From NCBI GenBank assembly GCA_942492905.1, contig OW818657.1, forward strand, positions 4,402,001-4,466,000: DNA of 64,000 bases, given 5' to 3'. The notes under the pieces were generated by a model, which had not been told where the DNA came from, did no database searches, and saw only the letters and a program-made list of their open reading frames with translations. The stretch is from CAIZWU01 sp942492905 (lineage in GTDB: Bacteria > Verrucomicrobiota > Verrucomicrobiia > Verrucomicrobiales > V1-33). Each line of letters opens with the position of its first letter. Position 1 is the first letter of the stretch. A program made the translations under genes and the position numbers. Below, one piece after another: positions 52,641-64,000 of the stretch.

Positions 52641-52690
52641 ACCAGAAAGGGCTTCCGCTGCGGGGGGATTCCGGGTTACGCTGGCGGCTG

Positions 52691-53806
52691 ATGAAATCGA
52701 TCCTCCGCCCTGCCCTGCTTTTCCTCTGCCTCGCCTGGGCGGGCACGGCAGCCACCCGTGTGGAGGAGGTTCCGGAAAAGGGACTGCAGCCGGAGGTGGC
52801 CACAGGGCCTGAGGGGACGATCCATCTGGTGTATCTACAGGGAGACGCCAAAGCGGCCGAGGTGCGCTACACCTGGCGCAAACCGGGGGAACCCTGGCAG
52901 ACCAGTGCGCCAGTGAATTCCCCCACGGCTAAGGGCATCGCGGTGGGCAGCATCCGGGGGCCGCAGGTGGCGCTGGGTGGAAATGGCACCGTCCATGTGT
53001 TATGGAATGGAGTGTCCGGCGGGGAAGAGGCTGCCCAGGCGCCGTTGTGGTATGCGCGGAAAAAGGCCGGTGACCGTGAATTCGGGAAGCCAAGGGATTT
53101 GTTGGGAGACACCGTGGCTTTGGACGGAGGGGCCTCCATCGCGGCCGATGCCCGGGGCAAGGTGTTTGTGGTGTGGCATGGGAACCTGGCCACCAGGGAA
53201 CCGGAGGAAAAACAGCGGCTCGTGTTTGTCCGCACCTCCACGGATGAAGGGGAAACCTTCGGCAACCCGGAACCGGCCAACCGCGATCAGCCCGGGGTCT
53301 GTGCCTGCTGTTCCCTGCGGGCCTATGCCGGGCCGGAAGATGGCTTGCGGATCTTTTTCCGGAATGCCCTGACGACAGAAAGCCGCAGCATGACGCTGCT
53401 TTCCCAAAAGGCCGGCGGTTGGACCACCGATGCCATCGAACCCTGGAAGATCGCCGCGTGCCCGATGTCCTCGGCGGCCCTGACAACCTATCAGCATCAG
53501 CTGCTGGGGGCCTGGGAGACCGCCGGTCAGATCCGGGCGGGTTGGATTTCCGCGACCGGTTCCACGCCGGTGACGGTGGCGGCTTCCTCTGCCAAACACC
53601 CCTCGGTGGCGATCAGCCCGCAGGGCAAGATCCTGATCGCCTGGGTGGAAGGCAGTGGCTGGAACCGGGGAGGCTCCGCGGTCTGGCAGGAGTTTGACCG
53701 GAAGCTCCAGCCGCTGGGTCCCCAGGGAAAAGCCGCCGGCGTTCCCGCCTGGGGCCGCGTGGCGGGGTATGCGGAGCCCGGGGGTGATTTCGTTATTCTG
53801 CGGTAA
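52691..53806 (+). CDS. Exported sialidase-like beta-propeller protein in the copper operon
   Basis: The ATG at 52691 (MKSILRPALLFLCLAWAGTAA, signal peptide) gives 371 residues, 50 bases after the copA stop. Repeated strand pairs (TIHLVYLQG, TVHVLWNG, KVFVVWHG, RLVFVRTSTDEGETFG, KILIAWVEGSG) suggest a sialidase/BNR-type propeller; STDEGETFG is an Asp-box-like motif. A Cys cluster, VCACCSLRAY, and a later AACPMSSA look like possible metal ligands and are not catalytic sialidase residues. Its place behind copA suggests a periplasmic copper role, but this is inference. I do not recognise a named family. Confidence 0.65.
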   Translation: MKSILRPALLFLCLAWAGTAATRVEEVPEKGLQPEVATGPEGTIHLVYLQGDAKAAEVRYTWRKPGEPWQTSAPVNSPTAKGIAVGSIRGPQVALGGNGTVHVLWNGVSGGEEAAQAPLWYARKKAGDREFGKPRDLLGDTVALDGGASIAADARGKVFVVWHGNLATREPEEKQRLVFVRTSTDEGETFGNPEPANRDQPGVCACCSLRAYAGPEDGLRIFFRNALTTESRSMTLLSQKAGGWTTDAIEPWKIAACPMSSAALTTYQHQLLGAWETAGQIRAGWISATGSTPVTVAASSAKHPSVAISPQGKILIAWVEGSGWNRGGSAVWQEFDRKLQPLGPQGKAAGVPAWGRVAGYAEPGGDFVILR

Positions 53807-53831
53807 GGGGGAAGGTCGATTGCCGGGTGGC

Positions 53832-55109
53832 CTAGCGGTTGGCGGTGCCGGACGGGTGCGCGATGTCGCCCAAGGCGCGGACTTCAGCCAGTGAGACCAG
53901 GCCGGCCTTGACCTTCTCCATGGCGTCATACGACAGGGGGAGCAGGCCATGGTCCAGCGCATGCTCCTGGAGGGCTAGGTGGTCCGCGCCCTGCAGGATG
54001 AGCTTCCGGGCGGCATCGTCCACCTGCCAAAACTCGAAGAGGCCGATCTGTCCATCAAACCCCGTGCCTGCACAGGCATCGCAGCCTTTCGGGTGGCACA
54101 GGGATTCCGGCGGGGGGAGGCCGGCACCACTGAACCACTGACGTTCCTCTTCCGTCGGCGCGGCTTTGATCCGGCACTGGCGGCAGAGCCGCCGCACGAG
54201 GCGTTGGGAGAGGCACATTTCCAGGGCATTGCTGATCTCCCAGTTCTTCACGCCGTTGTTCCGCAGCGTGGTGACGGCGCCCACCGCATCCCGGGCATGG
54301 ATGGTGGACAGGACCGCCAGGCCGCTGCCGGCCGCCGTGACGGCGATGTGCGCACTCTCGGGGTCCCGGATTTCCCCAACCAGCAGGAAGTCAGGGTCCA
54401 GCCGCAACATGGCCCGGACCGCTTCCGGAAAGGTCAGCCCGCGCTTCGGATTCACCTCGATCTGGGTGATGCCATCAAGATGGCGCTCCACCGGATCTTC
54501 CACCGTAACAATACTGCGGGGCAGCGTCTGCAGTTGATGCAGCAGGGCGTATAACGTGGTGGTCTTGCCGGAGCTGACGGGACCGCACACCAGCAGCAGG
54601 CCCTGCATGCCGTCCGGCCAGGTGCGGAGGCGTGATTGATCCGCCTCCGGAATCCCGAGGTCATCGAGTTTCAGCATCGACCGGCCGGTATCGACAATAC
54701 GCACGCCCACCATCTCCCCCACCGGCGTGGGAGCCGCCGTGGTGCGCAGCTCCAAGCGGGTGCCCGCGGCCTCCATGCTGCCGTAGCCGTGCTCTGGCTG
54801 GGAAAGGGCGGTGGCATCGATGCCGGACAATGTTTTGAAGAAGGACGCCAGATGCAGGCCGGCGGCATTGGGCACGGCCGCCACATCATAGAGCAACCCA
54901 TCCACCCGCATGCGCAGGCGCGTCTCCTGCGAACCGGGCTCGATATGGACATCCGAGGCCTGCCACTGCACCGCGTCCGCCATCAAGGCCTCCGCCCGTT
55001 CGTCGGTGCGTGGTTCGTCCTCCGGAAAAGGATGAATGCGCAGCAGGGCGTGGAACCGGGGGGCCAGACGGGGCTCAATCAGCCGGGGATTGGGAGGGGG
55101 GGTAACCAT
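53832..55109 (-). CDS. PilB/GspE-family type IV pilus/type II secretion ATPase
   Basis: 425 residues. Motifs: ASDVHIEPGS, Walker A GPVSSGKTTTL (176-186), Asp box VTVEDPVERHLDGITQIEV, Walker B LLVGEIRDPESAHIAVTAA, His box STIHARDAVGA, and the zinc tetracysteine CRQC...CDAC near residues 325-360. It is shorter than typical PilB/GspE (500-570) because the N-terminal regulatory domain is almost absent. No other pilus or secretion gene lies in the window, so its system cannot be named. It is convergent with the copper operon. Confidence 0.9.
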   Translation of the reverse strand: MVTPPPNPRLIEPRLAPRFHALLRIHPFPEDEPRTDERAEALMADAVQWQASDVHIEPGSQETRLRMRVDGLLYDVAAVPNAAGLHLASFFKTLSGIDATALSQPEHGYGSMEAAGTRLELRTTAAPTPVGEMVGVRIVDTGRSMLKLDDLGIPEADQSRLRTWPDGMQGLLLVCGPVSSGKTTTLYALLHQLQTLPRSIVTVEDPVERHLDGITQIEVNPKRGLTFPEAVRAMLRLDPDFLLVGEIRDPESAHIAVTAAGSGLAVLSTIHARDAVGAVTTLRNNGVKNWEISNALEMCLSQRLVRRLCRQCRIKAAPTEEERQWFSGAGLPPPESLCHPKGCDACAGTGFDGQIGLFEFWQVDDAARKLILQGADHLALQEHALDHGLLPLSYDAMEKVKAGLVSLAEVRALGDIAHPSGTANR

Positions 55110-55334
55110 TCTGTTTCAGGAAGATAAAAAGTGATATGATAGGCCGGGCGCCGGTGGCAATGAGAGGTTCCCTTATCCCGGAGTGCAGAGTTTGCCGGGG
55201 GTGGGGAAAGAGGAGCAACGCCCGGCGGACCGGCCAAGGTCACCGGGTTTACGGCGGCGGCGGACCAGGGATTGGTTCTGTTGCCCGTATTTTCTGCTTG
55301 TCACCCCGGCGGGAATCCTTTTTGAATTTACCCT

Positions 55335-58814
<3,480 letters not shown>

Positions 58815-58942
58815 GGGCACCTCCTTTCTCCCAGCCAGCGGTTTTTTCAGGAGAATTTAATAATTTTCTTCCCAAAAACCACGCCCGCCGCTAAAACTGG
58901 TATGCCCCCCCAAGGTCAACGTTCCTATTTTTCTCCAGTCCT

Positions 58943-61903
58943 ATGAAATCCGTTGCCAACTGCTGCAATTTCTCCCTTTGGCGGATCCTCGCCGCGGCCG
59001 CTGCGTTCTGTGGGCTCGCCCCGGTCGAGGCGGCCCCGGTCCCGGTCAATAATGGCAGCTTCGAAAGTGCCAACTACAGTGGCGCCAATAGTTGGACCAA
59101 CGACCTCACCGACAACAACCCCGCCACCACCATCGAATGGCAGGGCCGGGACGGCAATGGCGACGGAGACTGCTTCATTGAGCGGATCGGGGGCTTTTTC
59201 TCGCAGGGTGCGGCCCACGTCGGCATGGTTGTGGGTTATTTCGTTTATCAGGATACCGAGGTTGCCTGGCTTCCCAATACCCGCTACACCCTTACCGTCG
59301 GAGTCGGCATGCGGAATGCAGCATTCAGCCCGGGCACGAACCTGACGGTCATTGGATTGACCAACACGATACCAGTGGGGGCAACGGCGACGGATGTCCT
59401 CACCACCGATCCATTTCTCGCGGGAGCCAACGTCACCAAAAACGTGTCCACTCAAGCGCTGAGCAGCTTTTCGGATCTGTCCCTCACCTTTGAAACCGGA
59501 GCCACCGCCCCCACGGGAACGATCTTTGTCTTTTTAGGAGATCAGTCCGGGGCGGGACGATCCCATTTTGATAATGTAAGGCTGGATGCGGTCTCGGCAC
59601 TGGACCCGGATGCAGACGGTTTACCCAGTGACTGGGAGACCGCCAACAGCCTCAACCCCAACAGCGGTGCCGGGAACGACGGTGCCAATGGGGATCCGGA
59701 TAGCGACGGATCCCCCAATTCGCAGGAATTTGCCCGGATCACCAATCCTCAGAATGCCGATACCGACGGTGACGGAGGCAAGGACGGGGCGGAAACCAAG
59801 ACCGGGATTTATGTTTCCTTGACGGATATCGGAACCGATCCGCTCATAGCGGATACGGATGGCGATACCCTGCCCGACGGCAGTGAACCCTTGGCCAATC
59901 CGCATGTGACCGATCCGAACAAAGGGGATACGGATGGCGATGAATTCGAGGACCAGGCCGAGATTACGGCCGGGACCAACCCTGCGGTCGGCGGGCAAGC
60001 CAGTTTCCCTACCGCTGCAGGCGATCTCATTCTCGGCCTGAACTTTGTGGGCGGACGGGTGGATGGCACCCCGGGCGGTACCGTCACCGCCGCGGCAGGC
60101 GTGGTCCCGCAGACAAACTGGAACAATCTGGTGGACCTCTCGGGCAAGGGAGCGGCTCTGTTGAATGCGGCCGGCACCGGGGTCATCATGCGGGCCGAAT
60201 GGACGGTGGACGACACCTATACGGTCCTCATCGGCGCGACGCCGGCCGATGCCAACGCCGCGCTGATGCAAGGGATGCTGAGAACCCGCAAAGGGGTGCC
60301 CACCCAGATCACGGTGCGCAATATTTCCGCGCCCACCTATGACGTTTACATTTATGCCGACAGTGATGGGACAGACCGGGTAGCCGACTACACCGTCAAT
60401 GGCCAGACTGTCTCGGGTATCCTCGACAACGCCAACTGGCCGGTCGATACCGGCGGCGGGATCTTCCAACTGGCCGCGACCAATGGTGCCTCCGGCAACT
60501 ACCTGCTCTTCCGCAATGTCACGGGACCGACGATGACCCTGACGGTGGTGAATACCACGGCCGACAATGATTTCGGTGGCCCGGTAAACGCCATTCAAAT
60601 CGTGCGGGCCACAGGTGACACCGATGGCGACGGAATGCCGGATATCTGGGAAGATGCCAACGGACTCAACAAAAGTGTCAACGATGCCGCAGGAGATGCC
60701 GATACTGATGGATCGTCGAATCTTCAGGAATTCCAGCGGACCACCAACCCGCAGGACAATGATTCCGATGAAGATGGCCTGAACGATGGAGTGGAAACCA
60801 AGACGGGCACCTATCTGAACGCGACCAACACCGGAACCGATCCCTTGAAGCTCGATACCGATGGGGATGGCATGGCCGATGGCGTTGAAAACAATTCCGG
60901 CATCTTTGTCGATGCCGCCAACCCCGGCACTGATCCGAACAAGGCCGACACCGACGGCGACGGCTTCGGCGACAGCGAGGAAATCGCGGCCGGCACCAGC
61001 CCTGTCAGTGCTGCCAGCAAACCAGCCCTACCCGTGCCAGTCGGATATTGGCCCTTCAACGATCAGGGCCTGGCCACCACTGCCGACCTCTCGCCGGGGG
61101 CAAATCCCGGAAACCTCCAAGGCGGGACAACTTATGTCGCCGGTCACACTGGAGCCGTGGGAGACTTCGCCATCCAGTTCAATGGCGTCGATGCCGCAGT
61201 GACCACCGGTATACCGCTCCTGGATGGATTGGACCAATTCACCATGTCGGGCTGGCTCAACTTCACGGCGGACCAAGCAGCGCGGACCGGGATCTTCGGT
61301 CAGAATGATGTGGTCGAGTTTGCCTTCTCAGCGGCGGCCACCATCGAACTGTGGAACCCGACCGGCGGGGCGATCAACACCCCCTCGGCCCCGGCAGGAG
61401 GCGGGACGTGGCAGCACATTGCCGTCACCGCCGACAGCACCGGGCGCCGGATCTACATCGGAGGCGTATTGGTCGTTTCCGGCAGTGTGGGAACTCCCAC
61501 CGCCGCCGCGGGAGGCAGCTTCAACATCGGCGGGGCGGGCGTCTCGGATGCCGCCAACAATTGGTTTAACGGAAGCATTGATGACGTGGCGGTCTGGAAC
61601 CAATCACTCAGTGCGGCGTTCATCAGCCAGCTGGCCAGCAAGTCCCTCACGCCGCTGCCCAGCACCGGGGAGTTCGGGATCAGCAGTTTCAACTTCAACC
61701 AGACCACCCGGGTGTTCACGTTGAATTACAACACCACCGCCGGAGTGCAATATACCGTGCAAATGATGGATCCCGCCCATCCGACACTCAACAACACCTG
61801 GCAGAACGTGTCGACCGTCACCGCCACGGGAGGGCTGACCTCCTACGCGGAAGTGATGCCGCCAGGGGCTTCGGTGCGTTTCTTCCGGGTCAAGCGGCTG
61901 TAA
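58943..61903 (+). CDS. Secreted protein with TSP3-type Ca-binding segments and LamG domain
   Basis: 986 residues with a signal peptide ending near PVEAAPVP. The N-terminal ~200 residues resemble a jelly-roll carbohydrate-binding or PEP-type ectodomain (NNGSFESANYSG...SHFDNVRLD). Two blocks of Asp-rich loops follow (DPDADGLPSDWE, DTDGDGGKDGAE, DTDGDTLPDGSE; again DTDGDGMPDIWE, DTDGDGMADGVE), like thrombospondin type-3 calcium repeats. Residues about 690-890 are a LamG/concanavalin-like domain (GYWPFNDQG, FTMSGWLNF, WQHIAVTADS, IDDVAVWN). The tail ends SVRFFRVKRL, as in other secreted proteins here. It is probably a surface adhesin or glycan binder; no enzyme motif was seen. Confidence 0.8.
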   Translation: MKSVANCCNFSLWRILAAAAAFCGLAPVEAAPVPVNNGSFESANYSGANSWTNDLTDNNPATTIEWQGRDGNGDGDCFIERIGGFFSQGAAHVGMVVGYFVYQDTEVAWLPNTRYTLTVGVGMRNAAFSPGTNLTVIGLTNTIPVGATATDVLTTDPFLAGANVTKNVSTQALSSFSDLSLTFETGATAPTGTIFVFLGDQSGAGRSHFDNVRLDAVSALDPDADGLPSDWETANSLNPNSGAGNDGANGDPDSDGSPNSQEFARITNPQNADTDGDGGKDGAETKTGIYVSLTDIGTDPLIADTDGDTLPDGSEPLANPHVTDPNKGDTDGDEFEDQAEITAGTNPAVGGQASFPTAAGDLILGLNFVGGRVDGTPGGTVTAAAGVVPQTNWNNLVDLSGKGAALLNAAGTGVIMRAEWTVDDTYTVLIGATPADANAALMQGMLRTRKGVPTQITVRNISAPTYDVYIYADSDGTDRVADYTVNGQTVSGILDNANWPVDTGGGIFQLAATNGASGNYLLFRNVTGPTMTLTVVNTTADNDFGGPVNAIQIVRATGDTDGDGMPDIWEDANGLNKSVNDAAGDADTDGSSNLQEFQRTTNPQDNDSDEDGLNDGVETKTGTYLNATNTGTDPLKLDTDGDGMADGVENNSGIFVDAANPGTDPNKADTDGDGFGDSEEIAAGTSPVSAASKPALPVPVGYWPFNDQGLATTADLSPGANPGNLQGGTTYVAGHTGAVGDFAIQFNGVDAAVTTGIPLLDGLDQFTMSGWLNFTADQAARTGIFGQNDVVEFAFSAAATIELWNPTGGAINTPSAPAGGGTWQHIAVTADSTGRRIYIGGVLVVSGSVGTPTAAAGGSFNIGGAGVSDAANNWFNGSIDDVAVWNQSLSAAFISQLASKSLTPLPSTGEFGISSFNFNQTTRVFTLNYNTTAGVQYTVQMMDPAHPTLNNTWQNVSTVTATGGLTSYAEVMPPGASVRFFRVKRL

Positions 61904-61925
61904 CCCGGAGGGACCATCCGGATTT

Positions 61926-61957
61926 CCCGCCCAGCCGGAAAAACTCCGCTGGGCGGG
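61926..61957 (+). terminator. Strong hairpin terminator after the LamG protein gene
   Basis: CCCGCCCAGC (61926-61935) and GCTGGGCGGG (61948-61957) form a perfect 10-base stem with a 12-base A-rich loop, 23 bases after the stop codon. The downstream tract (CAAGTCTTATT) is only weakly T-rich. Confidence 0.7.
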
Positions 61958-62005
61958 CAAGTCTTATTGGATGTTGAGGGGAAGCGGCATAGTCTCCCGG
62001 CTTTC

Positions 62006-64000
62006 ATGCATTCCCCGTCTTCTGATCCCCAGGCCCGGCACCTGATCCTCCTTGGCGGCGGTCACAGCCATGCGCTGGCGGTCCGGATGCTGGCCATGCG
62101 TCCGTTGCCCGGCATCCGCGTCACCCTGGTCTCCGAGGTCTCCGCCGCGCCTTACTCGGGGATGCTGCCCGGGCACATCTCCGGGGTCTATTCCTGGGAC
62201 GAAATGCATATCGACCTGCGCCGGCTTTGTGCCGCTGCGGACGTGACTTTCATCCATGCTGCCGTGGAGGGGCTGGATCCTGCCACGCGCACCGTGTTCC
62301 TGACCGGGCGGCCACCGCTGTCCTATGATGTGTTGTCCATCAACACGGGGGGGACTCCCCGGCTGGAACCGGTCCCGGGCGCAACAGAGTTTGCCATTCC
62401 CGCCAAACCCGTGCCGCAATTATTGGAAGGGTGGAGCCGCATCCTGACGGCGGCACGGCAACGGCCGGTGCGGGTGGTGGTGGTGGGAGGAGGCGCCGGT
62501 GGAGTGGAACTTGCCCTTTGTATGCAACGCCAACTCGGTGAGCGGGCGGAACTCACGCTGGTTCATCGTGGTGAAACGCTGATGGACACTCATCCCGCGA
62601 AGGTGCGGACCATCCTCTCCGCTCTCCTGCAGGAAAGGCGCATCCGCGTGATCACCTCAACGGAAGTCAGGGAAGTCAAAGCAGACCAGGTCCTGCTCAG
62701 CGGCACCGGATGTCCGGCTCTTGATGCGGATTTTGTGTTGTGGGTCACCTCCACCTCGCCCGCTCCGTGGCTGGCCCCGGGTGGGTTGGCAGTGGATAGT
62801 GATGGCGCGGTAAAAGTTTCGGCCTGTCTCCAATCCATCAGTCACCCGGAGGTCTTTGCGGTCGGGGATGCGGCGGCGCTTCCCGAACATCTGCCACGCT
62901 CAGGGGTCTACGCCGTACGCATGGCCCGCCCTTTGGTCGATAACCTGCGCCGCTTTTTCTCGGGCACCGCTTTGCGCCCCTATCATCCTCAACGATCCTT
63001 CCTCAGTCTCATTGGCACGGCGGATGGCCAGGCCGTGGCCAGCCGGCGTCCTTGGGCGATGCGGTCGGTATGGTTCTGGCGGCTCAAGGATCACATCGAC
63101 CGCAAGTTCACGCGACAGTTTGAGGATCTGCCAGAAATGAAGGTGCCCCGGCCACGCCCCGCGCCGGCGGGTTCGCTCCGGGAACAGGCAGCCCTGCGAT
63201 GCCGGGGTTGCGCCGCCAAGATCGGTCCCCGGACCCTGACCGCTACCCTGGAGCGCCTGCGGAGGGATTTTCCTGACGTGGTGCTGGGCACGGACCAGGA
63301 GGGCATTGAAGTCGGTCTGGAGGCCCCGGATGATGCGGCTGTCTTCAGCATCCCTCCCGGACAACAATTGGTGCAGACCGTTGATTATTTACCGGCGCTG
63401 ATGGACGACCCGTTTGTCTTCGGACAAGTTGCCGCCTTGCACAGCTTCAGCGATGTGTTTGCCATGGGAGCTGAACCCCACAGCTGCCTCGCCACGGCCC
63501 TCGTGCCTTTTGGAGGCGCGGCGCTGACCGGTGAATTGCTCTATCAGTTGTTGGCCGGGGTGCTCACGGTGCTGCAGGAAAGCGGGGCCCGCCTGCTCGG
63601 GGGACATACGGCGGAGGGTTCCCCCATGGCGCTGACCCTGGTCTGCAATGGCCTGGCGTCTCCCGGCCGCCTGCTGACCAAAGGCGGGCTGCGTCCCGGT
63701 GATGGGCTTATCCTCACCAAACCACTCGGTGTCGGCATTCTTTATGCCGCTGCCATGCGGCGCCTGGCGCGGGCCCGTTGGCTTGATGCCGCGGAGCGAT
63801 CCATGTTGCGTTCCAACCTGCCCGCCAGCCGGATTCTGCGCGACCATGGAGCCACCGGGTGCACGGATGTCACAGGGTTCGGATTGGCTGGCCACCTGCA
63901 GGAAATGCTGCGCGCCTCGGGATGTGGGGCCAAGGTGCGGCTTGATGCCCTGCCCCTGTTGGAAGGAGCGCTGGAGGCCTCCCAACTGGGGATTCACAGT
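62006..64000 (+). CDS. selD: FAD-dependent oxidoreductase fused to selenide, water dikinase (3' end outside window)
   Basis: The ATG at 62006 (MHSPSSDPQARHLILLGGGHSHA) opens a frame that runs without stop to the window edge, 665 codons. Residues 1-370 form an NADH-dehydrogenase-like flavoprotein (GGGHSHALAV, VVVVGGGAGGVELAL, FAVGDAAALPEHLPRSG). From about residue 395 the SelD domain starts with RCRGCAAKIG: Cys402 aligns with the catalytic Cys of E. coli SelD and Lys405 with its Lys, but the second Cys of GCGCK is Ala. VDYLPALMDDPFVFGQVAALHSFSDVFAMGA and GTGGHT-like GGHTAEGSP follow, broken here into pieces of the PurM-like fold. SelD makes selenophosphate for selenocysteine or selenouridine. 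Fusion to a flavoprotein is known in several phyla. Confidence 0.92.
   Translation, partial: MHSPSSDPQARHLILLGGGHSHALAVRMLAMRPLPGIRVTLVSEVSAAPYSGMLPGHISGVYSWDEMHIDLRRLCAAADVTFIHAAVEGLDPATRTVFLTGRPPLSYDVLSINTGGTPRLEPVPGATEFAIPAKPVPQLLEGWSRILTAARQRPVRVVVVGGGAGGVELALCMQRQLGERAELTLVHRGETLMDTHPAKVRTILSALLQERRIRVITSTEVREVKADQVLLSGTGCPALDADFVLWVTSTSPAPWLAPGGLAVDSDGAVKVSACLQSISHPEVFAVGDAAALPEHLPRSGVYAVRMARPLVDNLRRFFSGTALRPYHPQRSFLSLIGTADGQAVASRRPWAMRSVWFWRLKDHIDRKFTRQFEDLPEMKVPRPRPAPAGSLREQAALRCRGCAAKIGPRTLTATLERLRRDFPDVVLGTDQEGIEVGLEAPDDAAVFSIPPGQQLVQTVDYLPALMDDPFVFGQVAALHSFSDVFAMGAEPHSCLATALVPFGGAALTGELLYQLLAGVLTVLQESGARLLGGHTAEGSPMALTLVCNGLASPGRLLTKGGLRPGDGLILTKPLGVGILYAAAMRRLARARWLDAAERSMLRSNLPASRILRDHGATGCTDVTGFGLAGHLQEMLRASGCGAKVRLDALPLLEGALEASQLGIHS

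Overview
The window looks like chromosomal DNA of a Verrucomicrobia bacterium, probably in the Verrucomicrobiaceae. GC content is high. Many large secreted proteins carry autotransporter-associated beta-strand repeats, ELWxxDGT repeats, a PEP-CTERM tail or a shared C-terminal module ending in RFFR-like residues. A formylglycine-type protein carries two cytochrome c motifs. A compact ddl-ftsQ-ftsA-ftsZ cluster encodes a very long FtsZ. No rRNA, tRNA or CRISPR array was seen.

Layout. 1-1942: start of a CPCC-type Cys-rich gene, a secreted protein with a nuclease-like C-terminus, and prs. 1962-12119: four large secreted proteins (ELWxxDGT repeats, a glycosidase, two beta-strand-repeat proteins). 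12254-15867: a NarX-type sensor kinase with an extracytoplasmic discoidin-like region, its LuxR-type response regulator, and a secreted esterase. 16002-18140: a DUF485 protein and a solute:sodium symporter gene broken by three frameshifts. 18412-24240: a cytochrome/FGE-like protein and a CotH/lamin-tail protein. 24431-30225: a small exported protein, then the division cluster, read leftward from a promoter near 30250-30277. 30507-32715: a SurA/PpiD-like chaperone and a TPR protein.

32745-42370 is the most unusual region. A four-gene operon encodes two small WXG100-like proteins, a helical protein and a 1304-residue FtsK/EssC-like ATPase. It is followed, after a GC-rich hairpin, by an overlapping SMC-like/TOPRIM-like pair resembling JetC and JetD of the Wadjet plasmid-defence system. 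No JetA or JetB is recognisable in the window.

42695-64000: a glycogen-debranching-type enzyme with a late frameshift; a GrpB-family protein, a small membrane protein and a fatty-acid desaturase; a gene-poor stretch with four phased repeats resembling an IS21-family end; a MerR regulator, copper P-type ATPase and propeller-like exported protein; a PilB/GspE ATPase; a large FG-GAP/ASPIC-thioredoxin-TPR protein interrupted by one in-frame TGA; a secreted LamG protein; and a FAD-oxidoreductase/SelD fusion that runs off the right edge.

The secreted proteins, discoidin sensor, glycosidase and debranching enzyme fit a polysaccharide-using lifestyle, but this is inference. Three genes carry disruptive lesions while the reading frame is otherwise preserved on both sides. 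That could mean recent decay or sequence errors, and for the TGA case possibly recoding.
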